From positions 434,001 through 498,000 of the forward strand of contig JAWUZG010000360.1 of assembly GCA_036785705.1 (NCBI GenBank): 64,000 nt of DNA, written 5' to 3'. This DNA comes from Acanthornis magna (lineage: Eukaryota > Chordata > Aves > Passeriformes > Acanthizidae). Both the position numbers and the translations under genes were made by a program. Within the stretch, counting starts at the first letter, position 1; each line of letters begins with the position of its first letter. The notes beneath the pieces are model-generated. The model saw nothing but the letters and a program-made list of their open reading frames with translations, did not search any database and was not told where the DNA came from. Positions 26,701 through 37,095 of the stretch are shown one piece after another.

Positions 26701-27247
26701 ACTTTGAGGGCATTCTTTATCCGTGGAAATGCATAACAAAATGGGACACATTACACATATTCTCCAGTCAGCAGCAGGCAAGCACTGGCTTATGCACAAG
26801 CAAGGTGTGCATCGTTTCCCCACAGAAAGCTTCAATTATCTTAATGAGACTACTCATGTTGGAAGCATCTACATCAAACAATCTGTTGAGTTTATTTAAG
26901 ATGCGATAAGGAGGCAGTTAGTGCATAGACTCAGTGTGGAAGATACTCTTTGCTTTTTCCTCAGACAAACTCATAAGAATTCACATCAATGGAAGCTGAA
27001 GCTAACCAAATTCAGGCTAGAAGTTTAATCACTGCAACGTCACACTGAAATGCAGAGGCTTTAGCATTGCCTGACACCTTGAAATCAAAGCTAGCAAACT
27101 GTTAAAGATGTGCTATAACTCAGACACATATTCATGGGCCTGACATAGCAACTGTTGTTGTGGTTTGTTGCCCAATATTATAAAGGTTGTCACTGAAGAT
27201 CTTGGCTCTACCTCTGGTCACAGAGCACTTTAATCTATGGCGCTATT
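20719..27247. other. Non-coding stretch, 6.5 kb, no gene recognised
   Basis: Unique sequence between two LTR-containing segments. All frames are below 100 codons and none is recognisable. No retroviral coding remnant was seen next to the LTR at 20,274-20,718. Somewhat more G+C-rich patches occur near 22,660-22,760 and 25,240-25,700 without CpG enrichment. Confidence 0.55.
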
Positions 27248-27282
27248 CATTTTACCTTCTTTCTGTGTCAAAAGGTAAAATG
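27248..27282. other. 11-bp stem hairpin with 13-nt loop
   Basis: CATTTTACCTT (27248-27258) and AAGGTAAAATG (27272-27282) are exact reverse complements, with two further pairs outside one mismatch. A small dyad of unknown role, not long enough to support an RNA gene call. Confidence 0.8.
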
Positions 27283-28242
27283 TATCAGTCTGTATGTGAA
27301 CTTAAGTCACCAGCTTAAACATGTAAGGAAGGACGAAAAAGATAGAAACTCTTCACTTTAAGAGATTTTTGCTAGGACAGTTTTAAGTCTGTTTTACAAT
27401 GTGAGTGGGTTGTTTTGTTCGGTTGGTCTTTTTAAGAGGAAAATGGCAGTGCTTTTGGATGGCTCCATTCACAAGATCGGAAGAGAAAGCAAAGAGATCT
27501 TCCTCCTCAAAAACATTTAATATAGACTAATAAACTTAAATGAAATTGATGGAAAATATAGATAAATTAAGTAAAAAATAATTACAATCTATTTCCCACA
27601 GACCTGAGGAATGTGAAATAATAGTTACCTGGCTCCAAGTGGCAACAATTTCTATTCCTACAAATATTTTTGACATAGCTCTGTGATAATATAGGATGAA
27701 ATTAAGACCTCTTTTTGAGTGATAGGGCATGGCCAAGATATCTTGGAAAATACTTCAAAAAGGCTTTCTAGTTTGATTCATTTGAAAATTCTCTTTGTTC
27801 AGTTTTATACTGAGGATAAGGTTGTGGCAAGAGTAAAAGCAAGAATAGCATAAGAGCATTTGTAGAAGGAAAGGAGTGTCAAGAGAGAGCCCTTGAGTGC
27901 CCTCTGTCCCAGCTTTCCTCTTCCAACCGGAAAAAGCACCTGAAAAAAAAAGTTGGTGCTTTCATGTTCTCCTAATATTTCTTTTCTTGTCTAGAGCATT
28001 TGCTGATAGCAGTCTTCCAAACTCTTTGGAAGAGTTTTTTCTGGAACAGTTTTTCTGGAAATTACTTTCTGAAATAATCTTACTTAAACAAATAAAAACC
28101 AGCTGTCTTCTCGGGACTAGAAATCATTGGATATACAAACACATGACACTGTAAGCAAAGATATACAGGAAAAAGGTTGTGAGCAATACATCAGGCAAAG
28201 CACTCAACAAAACCACAAGAACAGAGCCATGAGGAATCTTAC
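27283..28242. other. Non-coding stretch upstream of the plus-strand LTR
   Basis: AT-rich unique sequence. A short direct repeat (TTTTTCTGGAA, twice near 28,036-28,060) is present. No gene is recognised. Confidence 0.6.
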
Positions 28243-28790
28243 TGTGCTGGTTTTGGCTGCAGTACAGTTGGTTTTCTTCACAGTGGTTCATATGGGGCTT
28301 AGTTTCAGATTTGTGCTGAACATGGTGATGATAATACAGAGATGTTTTTGTTACTGCTGAGCAGGGCATACACAGAGCCAAGGTCTTTGCTGCTTTTCCT
28401 ACAGCCATGCTGGTGAGGAGGCTGGAGGTGCATGGGAGGAGACACAGCTGGGACAGGTGACCCAAACTGACCAAAGGGAAATGCCAGACCATGTGACATC
28501 CTGCTCAGGGGAGGGGGGATATAGTAGGAAGAAGGGGAACATCTGAAGTGATGGCTTTTGCCTCCCCAAGTCACTGTTACCTGTGATGGGGCCCTTGGGA
28601 AACACTGAATTAATTCCTTGTTTTCCTTTGCTTGTGTGTTTGACTTTTGCTTTCCCTATTAAACTGTCTTTATCTCAACCCACGAGTTTTCTCATTTTTA
28701 CCCTTCCCATTCTCTCCCCAGTCCCACTGGTGGGGGAGAGAGCGAGCAGCTGCCTGGGGCTCGGCTGCTGGCTGGGGTTAAACCATGACA
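28243..28790 (+). mobile_element. Solo LTR of an avian endogenous retrovirus (probably ERVL-like), plus strand
   Basis: The element begins TGTGCTGGTTTTGGCTG and ends GGGGTTAAACCATGACA, giving the usual TG...CA LTR ends. Internal landmarks match a very common bird LTR as I remember it: GACACAGCTGGGACAG near 28,440, a degraded TATA-like GATATAG near 28,519, a polyadenylation-type ATTAAA at 28658-28663 followed by CTGTCTTTATCTCAACCC, and the G-rich 3' end. Length is 548 bp. No gag, pol or env remnant flanks it, so it is a solo LTR. The 5-bp flanks (CTTAC before, GAGGC after) do not match, so any target-site duplication is lost or mutated. The minus-strand frames across it (28124-28605) are read-through of LTR sequence, not genes. 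Confidence 0.85.
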
Positions 28791-31700
28791 GAGGCTAAGG
28801 CAAAGCCTCAGAAACAGGCAGAGGAAGAGAAGGAACTACACTTCCTTCAAGTACTCTCTGTACTCCAAACATTTACAGCCACAGCTTTTCTTAAGCCAAG
28901 CATGCTTTCACTCATTTACTAATTCTCCAGAGAACACTGTCAGGAATTTGCATGATGTTTTAATACACACAATGGCCTGCGGCAAGGATTTCCACCGATT
29001 AACAACACATGACGTCGAGAGCTGGCTTCTCTGTTTTGTTTTGCATTTATTACCGACAAATTTAAGCATGAATCCTTTACCAGCATCCAATAGCTGTAAC
29101 ACTCTTAGGAAGGATAAATACCACTGAAATCTAATGTCCTCCTCTCTGCTCAACTAGTTTTGGCTGAATTAGACAACTAATAGCAAAACAATCCAAATCA
29201 CTCACCCAAAATGCATCCTGCAGGATCACTGAGGCATCATTCCCTTGCCTAGGGCTTCTCACCTTCCCCTTGACCAGGTATCATGAGCTCCACCAGCCAC
29301 AGGGAGCCCACCAGGGCTCAGACAGCTCTTTCAGGGACACTTCTGTCACCTATCAATCCCACCTATTGGCACCCTTCCTGTGACAATCATAACCTCTTTC
29401 TCAGAGACAAATCCAGTGAATGAGTGTTAGGAATAGCTTCCCTTGTTCTAATAAAACAGTTATACCATAAGTACATTAAAGAGTGGTGGCCACCTTTGCT
29501 CTATTGCCACATGAATCAGGAAGGCAAAATCTGTTCCCACTGACAGATCCTGCTTTGCCTTTTGCCAAGTTTGAATGCTGTGCTGTTCTTTATTTAACTT
29601 TGGTACTTGCAATGTAAACAGATAGACAATTCTGGTTACATATATCTTTTACTGGGTTAGGGAAAATTAGAAGCAGATGGTAGCAATACTAAGTGTACCT
29701 ATAAAAAACAAGTATCTGGTTCAGAGCTATCTGAAATCAAGGGAGGAGCTTCCACCAGGAGTCTGAAGGGTTATTGGTGACAGTGGCCAAAGCATGCAGC
29801 CATGGGTGAACAGCCTGGTGCTCCCCTTAGCACACACAGCGAGCTTCCTCCTGGGTGACGTGCCCTTGCACTTGCACTAATGGCAGGCAGAGAGAGGGGA
29901 CACACCCATCCTGGTGCACCTCTGGTGTCTGAGAGGGTTGTGTCCCTGGGGAGGGAGTGTGCTGATGAGTTGTGCAAGTGTAAACTATAGACAGGACTGG
30001 ACTCTTCAGCCTTCACAGAAATCAGCATCCCTTCAGGTGTGGAGCTGGAGAACAGTTTTGCAAATACAGGGAGAAGAAAGCACAAGTGGCTTTCTTCTCA
30101 CAATGGCTCCCCAGCTTCTGAGTGACACTGACAAACTTCCACAGCTACACAGCCCAACATAAGTAGACTTAAGGAGGCATCCTGGTAACACTTCAGCAGA
30201 AGCCTCCATAAGTTTTGTAATGATTCTACTGACAAAAGTCACTTTGGCTGTCTTTCTCTACTCCCCAGTTAAACCCAATTCCTCACTTTCTGCCAGCAAA
30301 GAAGTAAGACAGACCTTAACAAAACAGAAATGTTCAGAAAGTGCTACATTTCCATCCATCAGAAAGCAAAAGCACAGATAAGGTATGAGTCCCACTAAAT
30401 CAAAACCTACAATTAAAGAAACTGTTGTCTGCACTCCATAACCAAGTTGTGTTTACACGGCAATTTTATCCAGCTTGTCATCTCATCAGCTTTCAGAACT
30501 TGTATTTCAGAGAACTCATTGCATAGTTACATTATGCTGTCTCCACAATTATTTCCATTAGATAGCAATAATAGGTCATATTATAAAGATTTCACTTGTT
30601 TTTCTGGCTAATGACTAAGTAAAAATTCTTTATGTAACCCAACATATTAATGTTTAAAAACATTTTGATTGCATCTAGAAAGATTCCAGGAATTCATTTG
30701 AAAACAATTCTCTGAGCTGCATGCTGCCTTTATGATTTTGCTAGAATTTATAATCAATTTTAATTAGCATTTACACTTAAGATATAATGTATCATAATCC
30801 AGTCTCATTCTCTTAAAAATCATTAAAATTAGTGAGAAAAGACAAGCTAATTTTTTTTTTCACTTCATCTAGGAGGGTTTTTTTCAGTTCAGTAATAGTA
30901 TAGGTACATATACTATCCATTCAAAGATGGGAAAATTGATGAAAAGTAATTAACAGCACAAATTAAGTTTTCCTATCACCCTGAAATAAAATAACTATCA
31001 GTAGATGCTAATTAGCTGGCAAGTATAAGGAAAGACAGTCTGACAAGGGCATTCAGAACAAAAAGTTCCAAGTTCTATTTAGCACAATTATCCAATTTTT
31101 ATGTGCTGCGTGCTTCTGGCTCCCCTAGTCAAGATCCCTGTTTGAGGACAGAGTGGCTGTTTCTCTCCTCCTCAGCAGAAGATAAAGAAGGGCCAAAGAA
31201 TATGTGTAATGTCAGTCTCATTTCTCAGTCAAATTCAGCCAGCTATAAGCATAATTCACAATATAAATTAGTGTTGTTGCAAATCATAGTCTGGGCTTTG
31301 TTTCCTTTTCCTCTCACAGATATGAGCTATACATCAGGCTGAATTCTGGGTATCTTCTCCATATGCTAAATTATGCAAACTAGTGCATTTTCTTTGAGCT
31401 TCCTGACACACCTCTACATCTACAGATAAAAAATGCTGCTTCCTCCCGCTCTACCCCCCCACCAAAAAAAGGCAGGCTGTCAGGAGCAGTGGGTCTCATC
31501 ATTTCTATGCATTATCTAAGGGACAGCAACCAATGCGGCAAGGGGATGTTCTGTGCTCTCCCTACAAGGAAGAGAACAAAAGCAAGACACTGGTTCGAAG
31601 GTCTTTGAGAGCTTTCTAATCCTCAAAGGAATTACAGGATTCAACCATTAAAAAAAACCCCAAAAACCAGAAAACAGCTAAGTCCGAGGGAAGGGGTATG

Positions 31701-32090
31701 AGCTGATGTGCCATGCCTTCTGTTTGAATTTGCCACAGCTGCTTTCCAGTACATATGGAAGAACTGGGTAAACACATGAATAGTTTCTTCAGTAATTTAC
31801 TTAAATAAAATAGATAATTAGTTTAAATGCTAAAAGAGGAAAGAAAACACTGGGCCACTTCTATCCTCCTATAGTCCCATATTCCCAAAATTGTGAGGAT
31901 ACAAATGCCGCCAGTGTAGCTGCCAAGACACAACTGAGGGGTAATGGTATCTTCTGAACTTCAGGAGCAAAAGGCAAGAGCAAACACAGGCAACACAATC
32001 TCAAAATCTCCTACTGACAGGAGGCAAAAAGCCACATTTCCTACAGGGTCCTTCCTTGTTTATGTCTAGGAGGTTGTCTGAGACTAAAGA
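28791..32090. other. Non-coding stretch, 3.3 kb, no gene recognised
   Basis: Mostly unique sequence. 29,740-30,160 is more G+C-rich with several overlapping short frames on both strands (largest 104 codons, unrecognised) and few CpG. 30,640-30,870 is strongly AT-rich with TAAT-type motifs. A C7/A7 run sits near 31,455-31,470. Confidence 0.55.
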
Positions 32091-32111
32091 CTACTACCTA
32101 CTACCTACTAC
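32091..32111. repeat. (CTACTAC)3 tandem repeat
   Basis: Three exact 7-bp units in tandem. A short simple repeat. Confidence 0.85.
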
Positions 32112-32585
32112 CTTCCCTGTCACTTTTAAAATGTTATATGTCTTTCTTTTCTTCCCCTCATGTATTTTTTTCTTTTTTTTTTTCCAATAAATTACATATG
32201 GTGGTAATAGAAAACACAAGCTACACAATGTGAATTCCCAAATCCTCGGAATTAATTAGTACTTCACTGAAACGCCATTTAAGAAAAATGGACTTTTATT
32301 ACTACGACTAATCAGAGCAATGCTGTTTACAGTAAGGGTATGTTGTGGATGCCTCTAAACTGCTTTTGCAATATAGAAGAAAAATTGGCAGCAAATGACA
32401 TATATTGGCTTGCATTCATGCTGTTCCAGGTTGGTTATATTTACATTGCTCTGTAGAAAGCAGGCCCTGGTGGATATGTGGAAAATATGTCAATATATCT
32501 GTGTTCAGTAGCCAGGGCTTCCTCTAAAAGGGAACAAGTTGTTTTTGTGCCAAGAGGAGGCAAGAAGATAACTGACACTGGGCAA
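32112..32585. other. Spacer between two short tandem repeats, nothing recognised
   Basis: T-rich patch at about 32,165-32,185, otherwise unique AT-rich sequence. No gene or mobile-element end seen. Confidence 0.6.
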
Positions 32586-32636
32586 TCACAGAGCTGGGGC
32601 CGTCACAGAGCTGGGGCCGTCACAGAGCTGGGGCCA
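32586..32636. repeat. 17-bp minisatellite, 3 copies
   Basis: The unit TCACAGAGCTGGGGCCG is repeated three times head to tail (32586-32602, 32603-32619, 32620-32636), the copies identical except for the last base. It is G+C-rich inside an AT-rich surrounding. It lies in a 78-codon frame (32478-32714). Because 17 is not a multiple of three, each copy shifts the frame, so the repeat argues against a conserved protein. Confidence 0.92.
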
Positions 32637-33689
32637 CAGTGCAAAACAGAGAGCGAGACAAAACAAGAGCACAAACATATCCATGAAATGTATGTCACAC
32701 ACTCACACATGTAAATCACTTTAGAAGATTTTGGAAGGACATCAATAACTTCAAAAATAATTAGTAACCAAATCACTGTGTGGGCGTTTACCGCTGCAGC
32801 ACACAGTATCGAGGGTCATGGTAAGGGACTTAGAGTGATATGGAGCTTTTCCATCTGCTTTCCTTTTGCTTACTTTCTACAACAGAAATATTTGATGCAG
32901 ACTGAGTTTTGCTGTCCTTTCTCCATGTGCCCCTGCAGTTCTGTGGGTCTTATATCCAGAGGTAGAAAAGAAAACCAACAGAAATCATTGAGCCAATGAT
33001 ACACAGCAGGAATATGAACAGCATCACATTAGGTAAAACGATTACTTCTTTTTTGGTTGGTTTTAAATCAGCAGCATTTCACTGTGCCTCTTTTTACTTA
33101 ATATTTTTCCATAGGAGGTTTTATTTGTTGTGATTTAAATGCTTTAATTCTTCACAATATTTAAGGTATTTTATACAACACAAACATCTCTCTGAAACAT
33201 TCCTGCTCTTTGTTTAAGTTCAGAGAATTTAAGAATCAGTCGAGCAGTTGACAAGACTGCTCTCACCAAGTAAACCAGCAACAATCCTGTTCTCACAGGA
33301 CCACTATTTAAACTGATGTTTATTTTGGCACTGGTAGTTATGGTATGTCTCTGTTAACATAACTGTGATCAATAAATGGACAACAAAGTTCTTTCGCAGG
33401 AGCCATCCATCTGTTACTTGCTGTTAAGGTATTGATTTGTATTCTGCATGTGCAGCCACATTACCACACAATATACATAATACAAGGATGCAATTACTGA
33501 AACTAGGAGCTAAACCTTCATTTGTCTCATAGGTGGGGCAAATAAAAATAATGGACTCGTGACATTCATACACAAGCAACATTATTATTTCCATTTCTCC
33601 ATTTTGATGCCAAGGAAAATACATCCACACAAAACACACCTCGCAGTATCTTGAGAACAATAAAAGGTTTCAAAAGTTATGGTATTGTA
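32637..33689. other. Non-coding stretch, nothing firmly recognised
   Basis: Unique sequence. Around 33,355-33,420 an AATAAA precedes a stretch that resembles the U5 side of an LTR, but I could not find matching ends, so no element is called. Confidence 0.5.
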
Positions 33690-33870
33690 ATAACTCCCCT
33701 TTCAGAAAGCTGATTAGAGAATCTTAATAGCAAGTCCAGAATTTCAACAACAACAAATCCTCTGCCTCATTTAATGAGATCACTTAATGAAGAGCGCTCA
33801 ATTACTGTTTTATGAAGACATCGTCACGTCCCTTTAATTGCTCTTTCCTATTCTAATTAACCTCTTGAAT
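33690..33870. promoter_or_regulatory. Possible conserved regulatory block, homeodomain-site cluster
   Basis: The segment contains the dyad CTCATTTAATGAG (33766-33778), a second TTAATGA (33784-33790), CAATTA (33799-33804), a CRE half-site CGTCA (33822-33826), TAATTG (33835-33840) and TAATTA (33854-33859). TAAT-core sites are what homeodomain proteins bind. The density and lack of simple repeat resemble conserved non-coding enhancers in vertebrate gene deserts. This is inference from motif content only, because conservation cannot be seen from one sequence and AT-rich DNA yields such motifs by chance. Confidence 0.25.
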
Positions 33871-36800
33871 GCCTATCTAACTTTCTTTCTGGCATGCCCA
33901 TGACTGTGCCTTTTAAGTGCCATCCAGCTGCTGACAGCAGTAGCAGGACGTACAGCATACACCCTCCACATGGTGTGAGATCCCTGTGACAAACACACTT
34001 CAGATGGCACAGTGTGGGCACCTGCACAGGCCAGCCCTGGCTCTGCCGAGCTACCACACACACACACACTGCTTGGTGAACACCTGTGTGCTTTGCTCTC
34101 TGCTCTCAGCAGACTTTTGTAATTGAACTATTAAATGGAAAGAGTAACAATTCATCACATTAATTAACATATTTTCAAAATCAGTTAGTAACAGGAAGAT
34201 TCACCAAAGATTGTGCACTTTTCTCTTTCCCACAGTGAACTGAAAGTCCTTTCCATTTGACTGAATGCTGATAAATTCTGCAGCCTTTTGCCACTACCAA
34301 AGATGACCCTTATCCCAAGCTGCCTTTCAGGGATTTTAGCTAATATGTGTGAGGAAGTACTGCAAATCATTCCATACTGGGGAGACAGGATGTATTTTTT
34401 TTAAAAAGGCAAAAATATTATGATAGTTAGGATACAAATAGAAATGCTGAGGTAGAAGTCAGCAAATCTGGATAACTTACAGAATAACAAGTATAAAGCA
34501 TTTGTTAATATTTGTTTTCTTCTTTGCAAGATAAACTACGACAAGTTTAAACTACTACTCTACAACACTGTCTTTCTCTGCACTATAACACAGAAATATT
34601 GCAGCAGACATGAAAATGATATGCAGTATATATGCAGTATATCTGTTCCTTTAGTCCCCACTTGAGGCAGGGCAAAGAATGCACCGACATGAGAAAATAA
34701 TTTAGTAAAGGGAACTTGCTTCATAACAGAGAGAGACTAAAACATTTGCACTATAATGAGCAAATTGCCCTAAGCAATCCTGGATTAAGCTACATAAAAT
34801 CAAGGAGAAGAATAAAGACAGAAAATTAGGAAATCTCTGCATAGGCAGAGGAGCGAAGTAGTCAGGAGGATATAAACAGTCTTGCTGCATATTTAGCTCT
34901 TCACATGCCTTCTCTGTTTCTTGTCAAGTGCTCCCATAGCAGGAAGATCTCTGTACTCATAAACACACCACTGACCATAGCTTATCTTCTCGGCAATCAG
35001 ACTGCCTTGAACTCAGAGTTAAATTTCTCTAGAAGAAAGTTTACAGGCCACTACATCTCCCTCACATTATCTACCATTTGCAGACAGCTATTTTTTGTAA
35101 GAGTATATTATCAGTAAGTTACAAAACCAAAGAAAGTAAAAGGGATGACTGAAAGACACAGTAATTTCCTGAAATCTCATTAAAAAACTCGATGTGTTTT
35201 AAAGAGAAGCTACAAAACAGGGTGAAGTCTTAGCTGTAAGTCAACCAGGAACAAGGATCAGGCTTCAATGTCATGTGTCAGTCAATCGTGGGAAGATCAG
35301 CTTTCTCAAATATTGCTTTTGGCCCACCAGAATTTAACTGCATTTAGAGTATCAACTGCCATAAGTAATCAATAAACCAGTTTCCTGAAACAGCAGTTGG
35401 ACTGCTTATTTTGTTGTTATGTTCTTGTTTACCCCAAAGATGGACATTTCTCATATGGGAAGCCTCACCAAGCACCTCCTCACTGAGCAAGTTTGTTTTC
35501 AAAATCAGCCTCTATCAAAGAATGTTCTTGCAGCTCTTATGCCTAAATGAAGATGTCAGCAGTGTCCATTGTCCACCCCCATTGCCTTCTTATCAATAAA
35601 CCATTGCCAGACCACACTTCTGACCGTCCGTAACTCTTCCAAGCATGGCTGTCAGTGGAAGTGGCCCTGGCTGCACTGACAAGAAACACACCCCGGACAC
35701 AAACAGTGGGCTGGATCTAATGGTGGCTTTTTTATACTCCCAGGTGTTTGGAGGGGAGGAGGGTCAGAGTCAGGCAAAAGCAGTGCCCAAGAGCAGTGCA
35801 GAGGCTACAGGGAACTGGGAGTACAACAAAAGGATAAATGCAACAGTACAAAGATAGTACCTGCTTGAACATGGGTGCATCTCTCAGACCTTAACATTTA
35901 AAGGCAGACTATTGCTGAAATAGTTGCTGCCCCTAAGACTGAGAGGAACTGCATATCAGAGAGCCCCAGAGCCCTCAGTCATGTGATCAGTTTCTTCCAA
36001 CTAAATTAAAATTCTCCAGGACACATAGCTCAGGATAAGTTGTGAAGAAACCTACTCCCTCTCCTCACAACTTTTATTTTTGAGGCCATGCTGAGTGCTA
36101 TAGACAAATATAATTGATTTAAAACAGCAGAAACACCTTCCTAGTCTCTACGCTAGACTTTGCAGAAACAGCTTTTACTTTTATTCCCTTAAAATAGAAG
36201 CTAACAACATATGGGCATTTTGTAATATAGGGAATAATGCAACAGACTTAAAAATGGACTGACTGCATAGAACCCACACAAATTACAGCTGCTATCAGAA
36301 AGCAAGTACGCTGTGTAGGCATAGAAAATTTTTCATCTCATAATATCTTTATCATAATGAATATAATATTCCTTTGTTTCTGCTATAAAATGGTCTCATT
36401 AAAATCCAGACCAACTATTTATGAGAACAAGTCCATCTTTCCCATGACTCCTGGCATTTCAGTTCCTGATTTGCTGCTTTAAATATCTTTGTTTTAAAGT
36501 TTTATTAATTTCAGAGAATCGCTGTCTATCTTACCAAATCACTGACTTCTGTGACATATATTTACACCTGAACGATGAATCAAGACTTCTCCTCTTCAAG
36601 AAGAGAGGGCTTAGCTATATCATTGGTTTATTGTAACAGGTTATTATTCTAATGCTTTTAATGCTCTGAGAGTCTTAATAATAGATGCAATTCCCAGCAG
36701 AGCTTTGCTTTTTTCTTCTACCGTCATTTAAGAATCCTATATAGAAACATAATTTATTTTTCTCACACAGAAATAAACAGGCTGATCCTGATACATGGAA

Positions 36801-37039
36801 AAATCATGTATAATTATTGCTGTGATTAAGGAGTCAATATGTCATGGCTACCTTTTAAGAAATGTATTGTCTCTTCAGTGAAATAAAAACCATGATCATT
36901 CTAAACACCCTAAAGAAACTGCGGGGGGAGGAGTTGAGCCTGTTTTGAAAGTGCAGAAGTCATCTATATACTGACACATACATTAATGAATGCAAACCCA
37001 AATATTTTGAGACTTCAGAGAAATCTTCTTCATTTCTTT
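33871..37039. other. Non-coding stretch, 3.2 kb, with a (CA)n repeat
   Basis: A CA microsatellite occupies 34055-34069, and a short ATGCAGTAT duplication lies near 34,622-34,642. An AATAAACCATTGCC segment near 35,594-35,610 resembles the polyadenylation/U5 side of an LTR but has no definable ends. 36,460-36,720 is AT-rich with TTTAAA and TAAT motifs. No gene is recognised. Confidence 0.5.
34055..34069. repeat. (CA)7 microsatellite
   Basis: Seven and a half CA units. The overlapping minus-strand frames (33857-34069) start within the repeat and encode nothing recognised. Confidence 0.85.
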
Positions 37040-37095
37040 CATGCAAAGTTAAGATAGAAAAAGATGATCTTTTTCATGCAAAGTTAGGACAGAAA
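37037..37095. repeat. Direct repeat at 35-bp spacing enclosing a palindrome
   Basis: TTTCATGCAAAGTTA occurs at 37037 and again at 37072, followed by AGATAGAAAAA and GGACAGAAAAA respectively, so the two copies are about 25 bp long with two differences. Between them lies GAAAAAGAT-G-ATCTTTTTC (37057-37075), a perfect 9-bp-arm palindrome. A third partial copy (GTGCAAAGTTTG) follows at about 37,109. Confidence 0.85.

Noticed and set aside
28124..28605. Overlapping minus-strand frames of 122, 89 and 68 codons
   Set aside because: They are antisense read-through of the LTR at 28,243-28,790.
31592..31601. GGTTCGAAGG as a tRNA or SINE B box
   Set aside because: The box does not complete the GGTTCGANNCC consensus, and no A box or cloverleaf arms are found at the right distance.
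33300..33420. AATAAATGG followed by a U5-like stretch as an LTR end
   Set aside because: Only a weak resemblance. The upstream LTR body could not be traced.
35350..35646. Possible LTR fragment around AATAAACCATTGCC
   Set aside because: No definable TG/CA ends, no family I recognise, and no second LTR.
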